This document shows positions 16,118 through 23,058 of a stretch of DNA of 51,704 nt, one piece after another; position 1 is the stretch's first letter; the number at the start of each line of letters is the position of its first letter. The notes under the pieces were generated by a model. The model ran no database searches. It was not told the origin of the DNA and was given only the letters and a program-made list of their open reading frames with translations. This DNA is from CALKWS01 sp048594865 (lineage in GTDB: Bacteria > Actinomycetota > Actinomycetes > Actinomycetales > Beutenbergiaceae). Made by a program: the position numbers and the translations under genes. The stretch lies in the NCBI GenBank assembly GCA_048594865.1, contig JBMDWZ010000144.1, forward strand, positions 1 through 51,704. Direction: 5' to 3'.

Positions 16118-16862
16118 GGCCCCGATCGCGTTGGTGTTGATCTCCCACTCGGCCCAGTTGTCTGCCGGATGCGCGGAGGTAGCCCGGCAAATGGCGCCCG
16201 ACGTCCTGCTACTGCCCGCCGGCGGCACCGACGATGGCGGAATCGGCACCAGTTTTGACCTGGTGGGCGCCGCCATCGATGCCGCTTTCGCTGGCGGACG
16301 CGCAGGGGTAGCGCTGCTCACCGACCTGGGCTCGGCCGATCTCACCGCCGACTCAGTCCTGGAACTGCTTGCCGATGATCGCATCGCCCACGCTCCCGGT
16401 CCGCTCGTGGAGGGCAGCGTTGCCGGCGCGGTGTCTGCCCAGACCGGGGCCACTTTGGAGGCGGTTGTTGCCGCGGTCGGACAGGCCGGGCAGGCAACGC
16501 GGGCAGGGTCAGCTAACTCGGTCCCCGACACTGCCCGCCCTGCAGACGCTGCCCAAGCCACCGACGCAACCGGTGCCTCCCACCCTGCAGCCTCCCACCC
16601 TGCAGACAGTGCACTCGCCACCGTCGTGGTCCCCAACGCTCAAGGACTGCACGCACGCCCTGCGGGATTACTGGCACGCACCGCATCGTCCTTCGACGCC
16701 AAGGTGAGCTTGAACGGCGTGGACGCCGCCAGCGTGCTGGCGGTGATGGGATTAGGGGTAACGAGCGGAGCCGAAGTTTCCGTGCGCGCCAGTGGACCGC
16801 AGGCCAGCGAGGCAGTCGCCGCGGTAGTGCAGCAGATCGAGTCAGGGTTCGGCGAGAGTTAG
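16110..16862 (+). CDS. dhaM: DhaM phosphotransferase subunit with fused HPr domain
   Basis: 250 residues. Residues 5-130 form the EIIA-Man-like DhaM domain, with phospho-accepting His13 in LISHSAQLSAG and the GGTDDGGIGTS loop. A 45-residue Ala/Pro/Ser/His linker with internal repeats (ASHPA twice) follows. Residues about 170-250 form an HPr domain: QGLHARPAGLL carries the EI-phosphorylated histidine, and AASVLAVMGLG corresponds to the Ser-46 region. DhaM rephosphorylates ADP held by DhaL. No Enzyme I domain is fused and none is encoded nearby, so EI must come from elsewhere in the genome. The ATG at 16110 lies eight bases before the end of dhaL. An upstream in-frame start (16050) would add only repeat-encoded residues and is rejected. 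Confidence 0.92.
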   Translation: MAEAPIALVLISHSAQLSAGCAEVARQMAPDVLLLPAGGTDDGGIGTSFDLVGAAIDAAFAGGRAGVALLTDLGSADLTADSVLELLADDRIAHAPGPLVEGSVAGAVSAQTGATLEAVVAAVGQAGQATRAGSANSVPDTARPADAAQATDATGASHPAASHPADSALATVVVPNAQGLHARPAGLLARTASSFDAKVSLNGVDAASVLAVMGLGVTSGAEVSVRASGPQASEAVAAVVQQIESGFGES

Positions 16863-16871
16863 CCTTAGACC

Positions 16872-17354
16872 ATGTCATCCGAGGCCGATCCGGCAGCACA
16901 GCCCAACCACGCGGCACCGGCCGCCAACGCGGCCTCCGAAGACCACGATGGGGATCCGGCGCCGTCCACGGCCGCACCCAAGCCGCAGCGTTCGGCGCTC
17001 GCGGTCTTCTGCGCCACGGTGCTTGCCCTGGAAGCGTTCGTGGTGTTTTTCGCCACGGTCGTGGCTATCGGGTTGGACCTGGCTCCGCGTCCGGTGCTGT
17101 GGTCGGTCGGATTGTGGATCTCGGCGGTATTCATCGTTGGCGCGGCGCTGGCCCGCAAGCCCTTCGGCCGGGTGCTGGGGTCAATCCTTCAGGTGGTGCT
17201 GGTGGCTGGAGGTCTCTTCATCCCGATGATGTTCTTCATCGCGATCGTGTTCGTCATCGTGTGGATCATTGCGCTTCGGCTCGGACGCCGGATCGATACC
17301 GAACGGGCTCAGCGTGAACTCGATGAGCAACAGGGCACCGCGCCGCAGCACTAG
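16872..17354 (+). CDS. DUF4233 domain-containing membrane protein
   Basis: 160 residues. A 40-residue Ala/Pro/Asp-rich N-terminus precedes four hydrophobic segments (about residues 45-65, 72-90, 97-113 and 115-135) and a charged, probably cytoplasmic tail. The spacing and the SALAVFCATVLALEAFVVFFATVVA helix match DUF4233, a small actinobacterial membrane family usually encoded between folC and ndk (for instance M. tuberculosis Rv2446c). Here it keeps its place before ndk, 11 bases away, but is separated from folC. Function unknown. Confidence 0.88.
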   Translation: MSSEADPAAQPNHAAPAANAASEDHDGDPAPSTAAPKPQRSALAVFCATVLALEAFVVFFATVVAIGLDLAPRPVLWSVGLWISAVFIVGAALARKPFGRVLGSILQVVLVAGGLFIPMMFFIAIVFVIVWIIALRLGRRIDTERAQRELDEQQGTAPQH

Positions 17355-17365
17355 GCTGTGTGGAT

Positions 17366-17806
17366 ATGACTGCCAACAACGAACGCACTCTCATCATCAT
17401 CAAGCCCGATGGCGTCCGGCGTGGACTGACCGGGGAAATTCTGCGCCGCGTGGAGGCCAAGGGGTACACGTTGGTCGCCTTGGAATTGCGCAACGCCGAC
17501 TCGGCTACCCTCGCCGAGCACTACGCCGAGCACGAGGGCAAGCCGTTCTATGCCCCGCTGGTGGACTTCATGCTCTCTGGTCCGGTGCTCGTTGCGGTGG
17601 CCGAGGGCCACCGCGTCATCGAAGGGTTCCGGGCGATGGCCGGCACCACCGACCCGACGACGGCGGCACCCGGTTCGGTTCGTGGTGACCTCGGTCGTGA
17701 CTGGGGCTTGGCCGTCCAGCAGAATCTGGTGCACGGTTCGGATTCCTCGGAGTCAGCACAGCGTGAAATCGCGTTGTGGTTCCCCGGGGTTAGCGCTACC
17801 GCCTAG
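17366..17806 (+). CDS. ndk: Nucleoside diphosphate kinase
   Basis: 146 residues, cytoplasmic enzyme balancing nucleoside triphosphates by ping-pong phosphotransfer. The N-terminus (ERTLIIIKPDGVRRGLTGEI), the dimer/hexamer core and the phospho-histidine in NLVHGSDSSESAQREIALWF (His123) are all standard. The start is the ATG at 17366; a GTG two codons upstream is also in frame. The stop is the palindrome CTAG shared with the convergent glycosyltransferase gene. Expected context after DUF4233. Confidence 0.96.
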   Translation: MTANNERTLIIIKPDGVRRGLTGEILRRVEAKGYTLVALELRNADSATLAEHYAEHEGKPFYAPLVDFMLSGPVLVAVAEGHRVIEGFRAMAGTTDPTTAAPGSVRGDLGRDWGLAVQQNLVHGSDSSESAQREIALWFPGVSATA

Positions 17807-19023
17807 ATTCGGCTCAGCTCACGGTAGGCGGCCACCATCAGGCCCGCCGACCGCTCCCAGGTTCGTTCCTTGGCGTGCTCCCGAGCGGTGGTGCCCAGCG
17901 CGGCCGCCGCACTCGCGTCGCTGGCCAGGTGCTCGATCGACTCGGCCCAGTGCTGCGGGCAGCGATCGCCGAGCAGGATCCCGCTGACGCCATCGGCTAC
18001 CGATTCCACCAGCCCGCCGGTGGCGCTAGCGATCACCGGGGTGCCGGAGGCTGCCGCTTCCAAGGCGATCAGTCCGTAGGTTTCGGAGTGTGAGGGCACC
18101 AGCAACATGCGGGCCCCGCGCAGTAGAGTGGCGAGCGCATCGGGCGTCATCGGGCCGGTGAAGGTGACCGATTCGGCAATGCTCAATTGCTGCGCAAGCC
18201 GAGCCAGGAACTGCGGGTAGCCGTCGCGATCATCGGTGGCCCCGCCCACGATGAACAACTGCGGCCGAGCCCCGGGCTCGATCAGGGCCAAGGCATTCAG
18301 GGCCAGATCGATGCCCTTGAGCTCCTCTAGTCGAGCAGCGATCACCGCATAAGGTGCGCCACGCTCGCCGCAGGATTCCAAGGGACGGAACACCTCGACG
18401 TCGACCCCGGGTGGAATGACCCGGACGCGGGTCTCGGTGGCGCCGAGATCGTCGATGGCGGTACGCGCTTCGGCGTTGCTATTGGCGATGATGAGGTCGG
18501 CGGTTGCGGCCAGGTGCCGTTCGCCGGCCAGGCGGCCTGGTGACTCCGGCCGTTCGCCGCGGGCTAGGACGGCACTGGGGTCGGCAGCGATGCTGTGGTA
18601 ACTGTGCACCAGCGGGGCGGTGAGGTTGTGCTCGGTAGCGAGCCGCTGCACGGCGATTCCGGAGAACCAGTGATGGGAATGCCATACGTCCAGGTCGATG
18701 GCCTGGCTCGCCATCCGCTGGGCCATCGACGCAGCGAAGGTATCGATGAGATCCTCGTGCTCGCCTTTGGGAATGGGGTGCGCCGGGCCGGCGGGAATGT
18801 GGTGCAGGCGCACACCGGGCGCTGGTGACGTCTCGATGGCGGAGTCTGACGCGGCGCGCGTGAAGACGTGTACCTCGTGACCGGCGGCGCCCATCGCCCG
18901 CGAGATCGCTGCCACCACCACGTTCATCCCCCCGACGTCACCCGACCCGGGCTCGGCAAACGGGTTGGTGTGCAGACTGACATGCCCAATCCGCAACCGG
19001 GCAGCGGGCGATCCGGCGCTCAT
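17803..19023 (-). CDS. GT-B glycosyltransferase, MshA-like
   Basis: 406 residues, family GT4. The N-terminal SLHTNPFAEPGSGDVGGMNVVV strongly resembles the acceptor/donor loop of MshA, the D-inositol-3-phosphate glycosyltransferase of mycothiol synthesis. The C-terminal E-x7-E motif (SETYGLIALEAAASGTPVIA) binds the nucleotide-sugar. Either this is MshA itself or a paralogue with another acceptor; the location in a catabolic gene cluster favours a paralogue. Its start overlaps the PHP gene's stop by four bases (ATGA), so it is the last gene of the leftward unit that begins at 22940. Convergent with ndk. Confidence 0.85.
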   Translation of the reverse strand: MSAGSPAARLRIGHVSLHTNPFAEPGSGDVGGMNVVVAAISRAMGAAGHEVHVFTRAASDSAIETSPAPGVRLHHIPAGPAHPIPKGEHEDLIDTFAASMAQRMASQAIDLDVWHSHHWFSGIAVQRLATEHNLTAPLVHSYHSIAADPSAVLARGERPESPGRLAGERHLAATADLIIANSNAEARTAIDDLGATETRVRVIPPGVDVEVFRPLESCGERGAPYAVIAARLEELKGIDLALNALALIEPGARPQLFIVGGATDDRDGYPQFLARLAQQLSIAESVTFTGPMTPDALATLLRGARMLLVPSHSETYGLIALEAAASGTPVIASATGGLVESVADGVSGILLGDRCPQHWAESIEHLASDASAAAALGTTAREHAKERTWERSAGLMVAAYRELSRI

Positions 19024-20270
19024 GCGGTGAGCGCGATGATGCGGAGGTTGTCGTCGATGATCCGGTAGGGCCCGGACTCAGTGGGGGCCTCGAAGGCCTG
19101 GTCCTGCGCGGTGATCCGGGTGCGGCGTCCGGTGCCGTCGATGAGGATTCCGGTTTCGGCCCCCAGGGCGCGCACCTCGTTCCCCAAGCGCACCAACAGT
19201 GGGCTATTCATCGGATCCGGGGTGGCGTCCGGGCGCACCCCAACGCTGATGGAGGTCCGACCCGCCGCCACGGCGGCGAAGATGGCCTCGGGCGAGTCGT
19301 CCTCCGCAGCGACCCACGTGGTGGGTGTGCCGACGGTCCACCCCTGGCCAGGTCTGTGAAAGTCGCTGCCGCCGATCGGCACACTGGTCGGTGGCCCGGC
19401 GTCCCACTGCCGCCAAAACGCCAGCGGCCCGGTCGCGGTCAGATCCCGGTACCACGAGATGTGCCACGCCTCCAGGGCCACGGGGTGGTCATCCAGCACG
19501 TGGATCCAAGCGCAGTCGGCGTCGGTGGGGTGATTGATGCTCAAGATCCCACCGCGCTGCGCCACGTCGGTGACCCACTGGTGGGCGTCGTTGCGAAAGT
19601 CGACCCACCCGATCTCACCAAACGCATTCGCGTGACCATCGGGCCTGGTGACCTCCTGGCCGGGCAGCAGGCTCACACCGTGGCGCGCCCCGGCCGACCG
19701 AAGGTGCGCATGATGACTGGTGGTGTTGTGATCGGTGACCGCCAGGAAGTCCAGCCCTGCGGCCCGGGCCCGGGCCGCGAGCTCATCGACGCTCTCGCTG
19801 CCATCGGAGTGGTGGGTGTGGGCGTGAAAGTCACCGGCGAACCAGCGCAACCCCGGTTCGGCAGGCACCGGACGCGAGGAACCTTGTGGCGGTCCCGACG
19901 CGGCGACCGGCGCCAAGGCCGGTGGCGGCAGCTCCACTCGATCCAGCACCTCGGCATGCACCCGGATCGGCATGCCGGACGGCGGGATCTGATGCAGTCC
20001 AAGAATCACCGACCACTCGCCGGACTCCAACTCACCGGGCAGGTAGCCGGGCGTGGCGTCGCTGGATCCGATGGTGAACTCGGTGCGCGCGCCACCGGAC
20101 CAGCCGCGCCAACCGGACGGTCCTTCACATCCCAGATCTACCACGGATTGGCCCTGGGGGGCCTCGATGGCTACGTGCAGCCCCGCGGCACCGGAGGGCA
20201 CGTCAACGGGAATTGCGAGGTACCTGTTGTTGATTTGGTCATCGATGGTCAGTTGGAGGTCGTGAATCAT
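19020..20270 (-). CDS. PHP-domain metallohydrolase, CehA/McbA family
   Basis: 416 residues. Residues 1-125 look like a beta-rich domain that may recognise a ligand. From about 140 a PHP phosphoesterase domain follows: DFHAHTHHSDGS, AVTDHNTT, GQEVTRP, NHP and GGSDFHRP give the histidines and acids that bind a metal cluster. CehA/McbA relatives hydrolyse carbamate insecticides, and other PHP proteins hydrolyse phosphoesters, so a hydrolytic role is likely, substrate unknown. No signal peptide is seen. The ATG overlaps the stop of the GntR gene by four bases and its own stop overlaps the start of the glycosyltransferase. Confidence 0.86.
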   Translation of the reverse strand: MIHDLQLTIDDQINNRYLAIPVDVPSGAAGLHVAIEAPQGQSVVDLGCEGPSGWRGWSGGARTEFTIGSSDATPGYLPGELESGEWSVILGLHQIPPSGMPIRVHAEVLDRVELPPPALAPVAASGPPQGSSRPVPAEPGLRWFAGDFHAHTHHSDGSESVDELAARARAAGLDFLAVTDHNTTSHHAHLRSAGARHGVSLLPGQEVTRPDGHANAFGEIGWVDFRNDAHQWVTDVAQRGGILSINHPTDADCAWIHVLDDHPVALEAWHISWYRDLTATGPLAFWRQWDAGPPTSVPIGGSDFHRPGQGWTVGTPTTWVAAEDDSPEAIFAAVAAGRTSISVGVRPDATPDPMNSPLLVRLGNEVRALGAETGILIDGTGRRTRITAQDQAFEAPTESGPYRIIDDNLRIIALTA

Positions 20271-20986
20271 CGAGTATCGGAGATCTCCTCAAGTACCCGC
20301 GAACGCACCGCGTCGATGTGGTCGGCCATGGCGGCGCGCACCTGGTCGATGTCGCCGTCCTCGAATGCTGCCAGAATCCGAGCGTGTTCGGCCACCGCTT
20401 GGTCACCATCGAGCAGTCGGGTTGCGACAAAGTGGCGCAACCGGTGCCCGTGGGTGGAGATGTGCTGAGTGAGTTGGCCCAGGAACCGGTTGTGCGCGGC
20501 CTGGAGGATCGCCTCATGGAACGCGCGGTCGGCCTGCAGGTAGGTGTTCAATGCCTCGGCATCGGCCGCCGGCCCATTCGCTAGCGCTTGGGCATGGGCC
20601 AGGTGCACGGCGTGGCGGGCCCGCAGTTGCGGCAACAGCTCCTCGCGGTGCGCCATCGCCCGCTCCGCGGCCGCGACTTCGATGATCCGGCGGGCGTCGA
20701 AGAGTTCCTCCATCGCCGCCAGTGACAGCGGCGGTGCCACGCGGTAACCGCGAAGCGCCGTCCGGACCACCAGTCCGGTGGATTCCAACTGCACCAGGGC
20801 CTCGCGCACGGGGGTCTGAGAGACCCCCAATTCCGCGGCGAGGGAGTCGATCCCCAGGGGTGCTTCGGGGGCGAAACCGCCGCCGGCGATCCGTGCCATC
20901 AACAGATCGAACACTTCATCGCGCAGCGCCCGGCGCTGCGCGATGCCGGCGCCCGCAGGGCTTGCGGGAGGTGTCATGCGGCCCAT
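20267..20986 (-). CDS. GntR-family transcriptional regulator, FadR/FCD subfamily
   Basis: 239 residues. Residues 18-85 are a winged helix-turn-helix (RDEVFDLLMARIAGGGF ... LAAELGVSQTPVREALVQLESTGLVV). The rest is an all-helical FCD ligand domain with the metal-binding pattern seen in this subgroup (DRAFHEAIL and histidines in HISTHGHRLRHF and EHARIL). Such regulators usually bind a small organic or sugar acid and repress adjacent catabolic genes. Start is the ATG at 20984-20986; an ATG three codons later is possible. It lies 15 bases after the dehydrogenase gene and is coupled to the PHP gene. The likely target is the palindrome at 22980-22991. Confidence 0.9.
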   Translation of the reverse strand: MGRMTPPASPAGAGIAQRRALRDEVFDLLMARIAGGGFAPEAPLGIDSLAAELGVSQTPVREALVQLESTGLVVRTALRGYRVAPPLSLAAMEELFDARRIIEVAAAERAMAHREELLPQLRARHAVHLAHAQALANGPAADAEALNTYLQADRAFHEAILQAAHNRFLGQLTQHISTHGHRLRHFVATRLLDGDQAVAEHARILAAFEDGDIDQVRAAMADHIDAVRSRVLEEISDTR

Positions 20987-21001
20987 CTTAGGGGCCAGTG
21001 C

Positions 21002-21970
21002 TCACGGGGTGGCCGAGGGTGCGGGACCGAGTTGGCGCACCAAATCGCCCATCGCTGCATAGGCCTTGTTGCGATAGGCGACGATCGCTTCGGCGTCGTC
21101 CTCGGCGTAGTCGCCACGCAGTCCGCGCTGGTTCTTCAACCCCGCACGGCCCTCGTCGACGGCCTTGGTCAGGTACTCCGGCGGTGCGAAACGCTCACCG
21201 AGCGCCTCGTGAAGCATCTCGAATACGGCCGCATAGATCGGCAGCCCGGCCTGATCGGCCACCGCGAACGGGCCGAAGAATCCCAGCCGGAAACCGAAGG
21301 TGGTGCGCACAATGGTGTCCAGGTCCTCAGGGGTGCACACCCCGTCCTGGACGATCGAGGCGGCTTCGGCGAACAGCGCGTACTGCAACCGGTTCAAGAC
21401 CATTCCGGGGGAGTCGGCGATCTGAGCGCCGACTGCGCCCACCACCGGAAGCAGGTCCCGGATGGTGTCGATCACGGCCTGGTCGGTGAACTCCCCACCC
21501 ACCAATTCCACTCCCGGGATGAACGGGGCGGGATTGGAAAAGTGCACGGTAAGGAACCGCTCGGGGTTCGTCACCGCGGTGTCCATCGCCTTAATCGGGA
21601 TGGAGGAGGTGTTGGTCCCGATGATCGCGTCCGGCTTCGCCGCTGCGGAGATCGTGCCCAGCACCTCGCGCTTGAGGTCGGTGCGCTCAAAGACGGCCTC
21701 TTCGATGAAGTCGGCGCCGGCCACCGCCGATTCCAGGTCCGTGCCAGCGTGCAGGTACTCGCGCACCCGCTGCGTGGACCCGGCGGGGAACAGGCCCTGT
21801 TCCTCAAACTCTGCCGTTTCCTTGTATAGCCGCGCCAGCGCGGCCGCGCTGGCCTGCGGGTCGGTGTCCACGATCGTGGTGTGGAACTGTGCCATCGCGA
21901 ATCGCTGGGCGATTCCTCCGCCCATGTATCCGGCGCCGACGACGGTTACGGTGTTGATCTTGGATGTCAT
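21002..21970 (-). CDS. 3-hydroxyacyl-CoA dehydrogenase-family NAD-dependent dehydrogenase
   Basis: 322 residues. GAGYMGGGIAQRFAMAQF is the Rossmann dinucleotide loop, NTSSIPI and HFSNPAPFIPGVELVGG carry the catalytic His-Glu pair, and the C-terminal half is the helical dimerisation domain. The short single-domain form is shared by 3-hydroxybutyryl-CoA dehydrogenase and by lambda-crystallin/L-gulonate 3-dehydrogenase. The latter oxidises C3 of a sugar acid, giving a beta-keto acid that decarboxylates. In a locus with a TIM-barrel protein and tetrulose enzymes, a sugar-acid 3-dehydrogenase is more likely than fatty-acid metabolism, but this is inference. Good ribosome site (AGAAGG) before the ATG at 21968-21970. 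Second gene of the leftward unit. Confidence 0.88.
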   Translation of the reverse strand: MTSKINTVTVVGAGYMGGGIAQRFAMAQFHTTIVDTDPQASAAALARLYKETAEFEEQGLFPAGSTQRVREYLHAGTDLESAVAGADFIEEAVFERTDLKREVLGTISAAAKPDAIIGTNTSSIPIKAMDTAVTNPERFLTVHFSNPAPFIPGVELVGGEFTDQAVIDTIRDLLPVVGAVGAQIADSPGMVLNRLQYALFAEAASIVQDGVCTPEDLDTIVRTTFGFRLGFFGPFAVADQAGLPIYAAVFEMLHEALGERFAPPEYLTKAVDEGRAGLKNQRGLRGDYAEDDAEAIVAYRNKAYAAMGDLVRQLGPAPSATP

Positions 21971-22019
21971 GTTGCCTTCTTCGTTCGTTGGTGCCAGGAG
22001 TGCTCCAGCGCCGCGACGC

Positions 22020-22940
22020 TTACCGCAGCGCCGAGGTGAGGACCTGTTGGATGTACTCGCGGTTTTCGGCGCAGACGCCGATGGAGTCGCTGCCGTAATG
22101 CTCGCAGCAGAACGGACCCGAGTACCCCAATTCCAGGGCCCTGCGGATCACCTGGCGGTAGTTGATGACCCCGGTCTTCAGCGGCACCGGCGCGCTGAAG
22201 TAGGCGCCCGTCGCCGGGTCCTCATCGCGTAGGTAGTTCTTGATGTGCCAGAAGTTGGAGTACGGGAGCACCGCTTCAAACATGTCGCCGAACTTTTCCA
22301 TGGGGCGGTGCAGGCGCACCAGGTTGCCTAGGTCGGGGTTGAGGCCCACGGCCTGGTGGTCCACGTCCTTGATGAACTGCACGGCAAGCTCGGGGGTGCC
22401 GATGAAGGTGTCTTCATACATTTCCAGGCTGAGCTCGATGCCGTTGCGCTGGGCGTGGTCTCCCAGTTCGCGCACTCGCTCGATCGCGAGCGGGCGCAGC
22501 TCGGGATCGTCATGGTGCCCGGGCGCCAACCAGAACCACAGGGCCGCGTTCTGTTCCTCGGTGGTGGCTTGCATGAAGCCGGTGTTGACGATGGTGGCGC
22601 CGAAGTCCGGGGCCAGGTCGATCAGCCGGTGGCCGTTTCGCAGGTTCCGCTCACCGTGTTGGGCATCCACCACGCTGTTGCGGGTCATCGAGATCGAGGA
22701 GATCGCCAAGCCCTCACCGCTCAGCACGTCTTTGAACTCGGCCAGGCGCTCATCGCTCAGTTCGGCGAGCGGTAGCCAGGCGTCGGTGGGGTCGATGTGG
22801 TCGAAACCCAACTCCCGGACCTGGCGCAACTGGGAGGCCCAGTAACTGGCCGGTGCGTCCTTGATGTGTTCACCGCCCGGGCCTTTGTTCCCGAACGAGA
22901 GCATGTTGCAGGCAATGGGCCAGTTCTGGCTTGAATACAT
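22020..22940 (-). CDS. Sugar phosphate isomerase/epimerase-like TIM-barrel protein
   Basis: 306 residues, xylose-isomerase-like TIM barrel (AP-endonuclease 2 superfamily). The four usual metal ligands can be placed at Glu in SLEMYEDTF, Asp in NPDLGN, His in FWHIKNY and Glu in CCEHYG, so it should be a divalent-metal isomerase, epimerase or decarboxylase-type enzyme. The frame extends upstream to 23036, but the ATG at 22938-22940 follows a TTTGGAG ribosome site and gives the natural N-terminus. It is the first gene of the leftward unit (49 bases before the dehydrogenase) and is divergent from the DhaK-DhaL fusion gene. It may process a beta-keto acid made by the dehydrogenase; I cannot name the substrate. 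Confidence 0.85.
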   Translation of the reverse strand: MYSSQNWPIACNMLSFGNKGPGGEHIKDAPASYWASQLRQVRELGFDHIDPTDAWLPLAELSDERLAEFKDVLSGEGLAISSISMTRNSVVDAQHGERNLRNGHRLIDLAPDFGATIVNTGFMQATTEEQNAALWFWLAPGHHDDPELRPLAIERVRELGDHAQRNGIELSLEMYEDTFIGTPELAVQFIKDVDHQAVGLNPDLGNLVRLHRPMEKFGDMFEAVLPYSNFWHIKNYLRDEDPATGAYFSAPVPLKTGVINYRQVIRRALELGYSGPFCCEHYGSDSIGVCAENREYIQQVLTSALR

Positions 22941-22979
22941 CGTCAAACTCCAAAGGGGTGCGTCGTCGAACTCAGAAGG

Positions 22980-22991
22980 ATCATATAGGAT
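22980..22991. promoter_or_regulatory. Candidate FadR-type operator in a divergent promoter
   Basis: ATC-A-TATA-G-GAT is an inverted repeat with symmetrical ATC/GAT arms around TATA, the kind of site bound by FCD-type GntR regulators. It sits between two divergent operons and overlaps a good leftward -10 (TATGAT on the minus strand) and a possible rightward -10 (TAGGAT). An 11-base palindrome, AGCGTTACGCT, follows at 23007-23017. Confidence 0.5.
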
Positions 22992-23058
22992 ATCTGGTGG
23001 CGCTGAAGCGTTACGCTGATGTGCGCAGGTGGACAATGACGACCGAGGAATGCGACGT

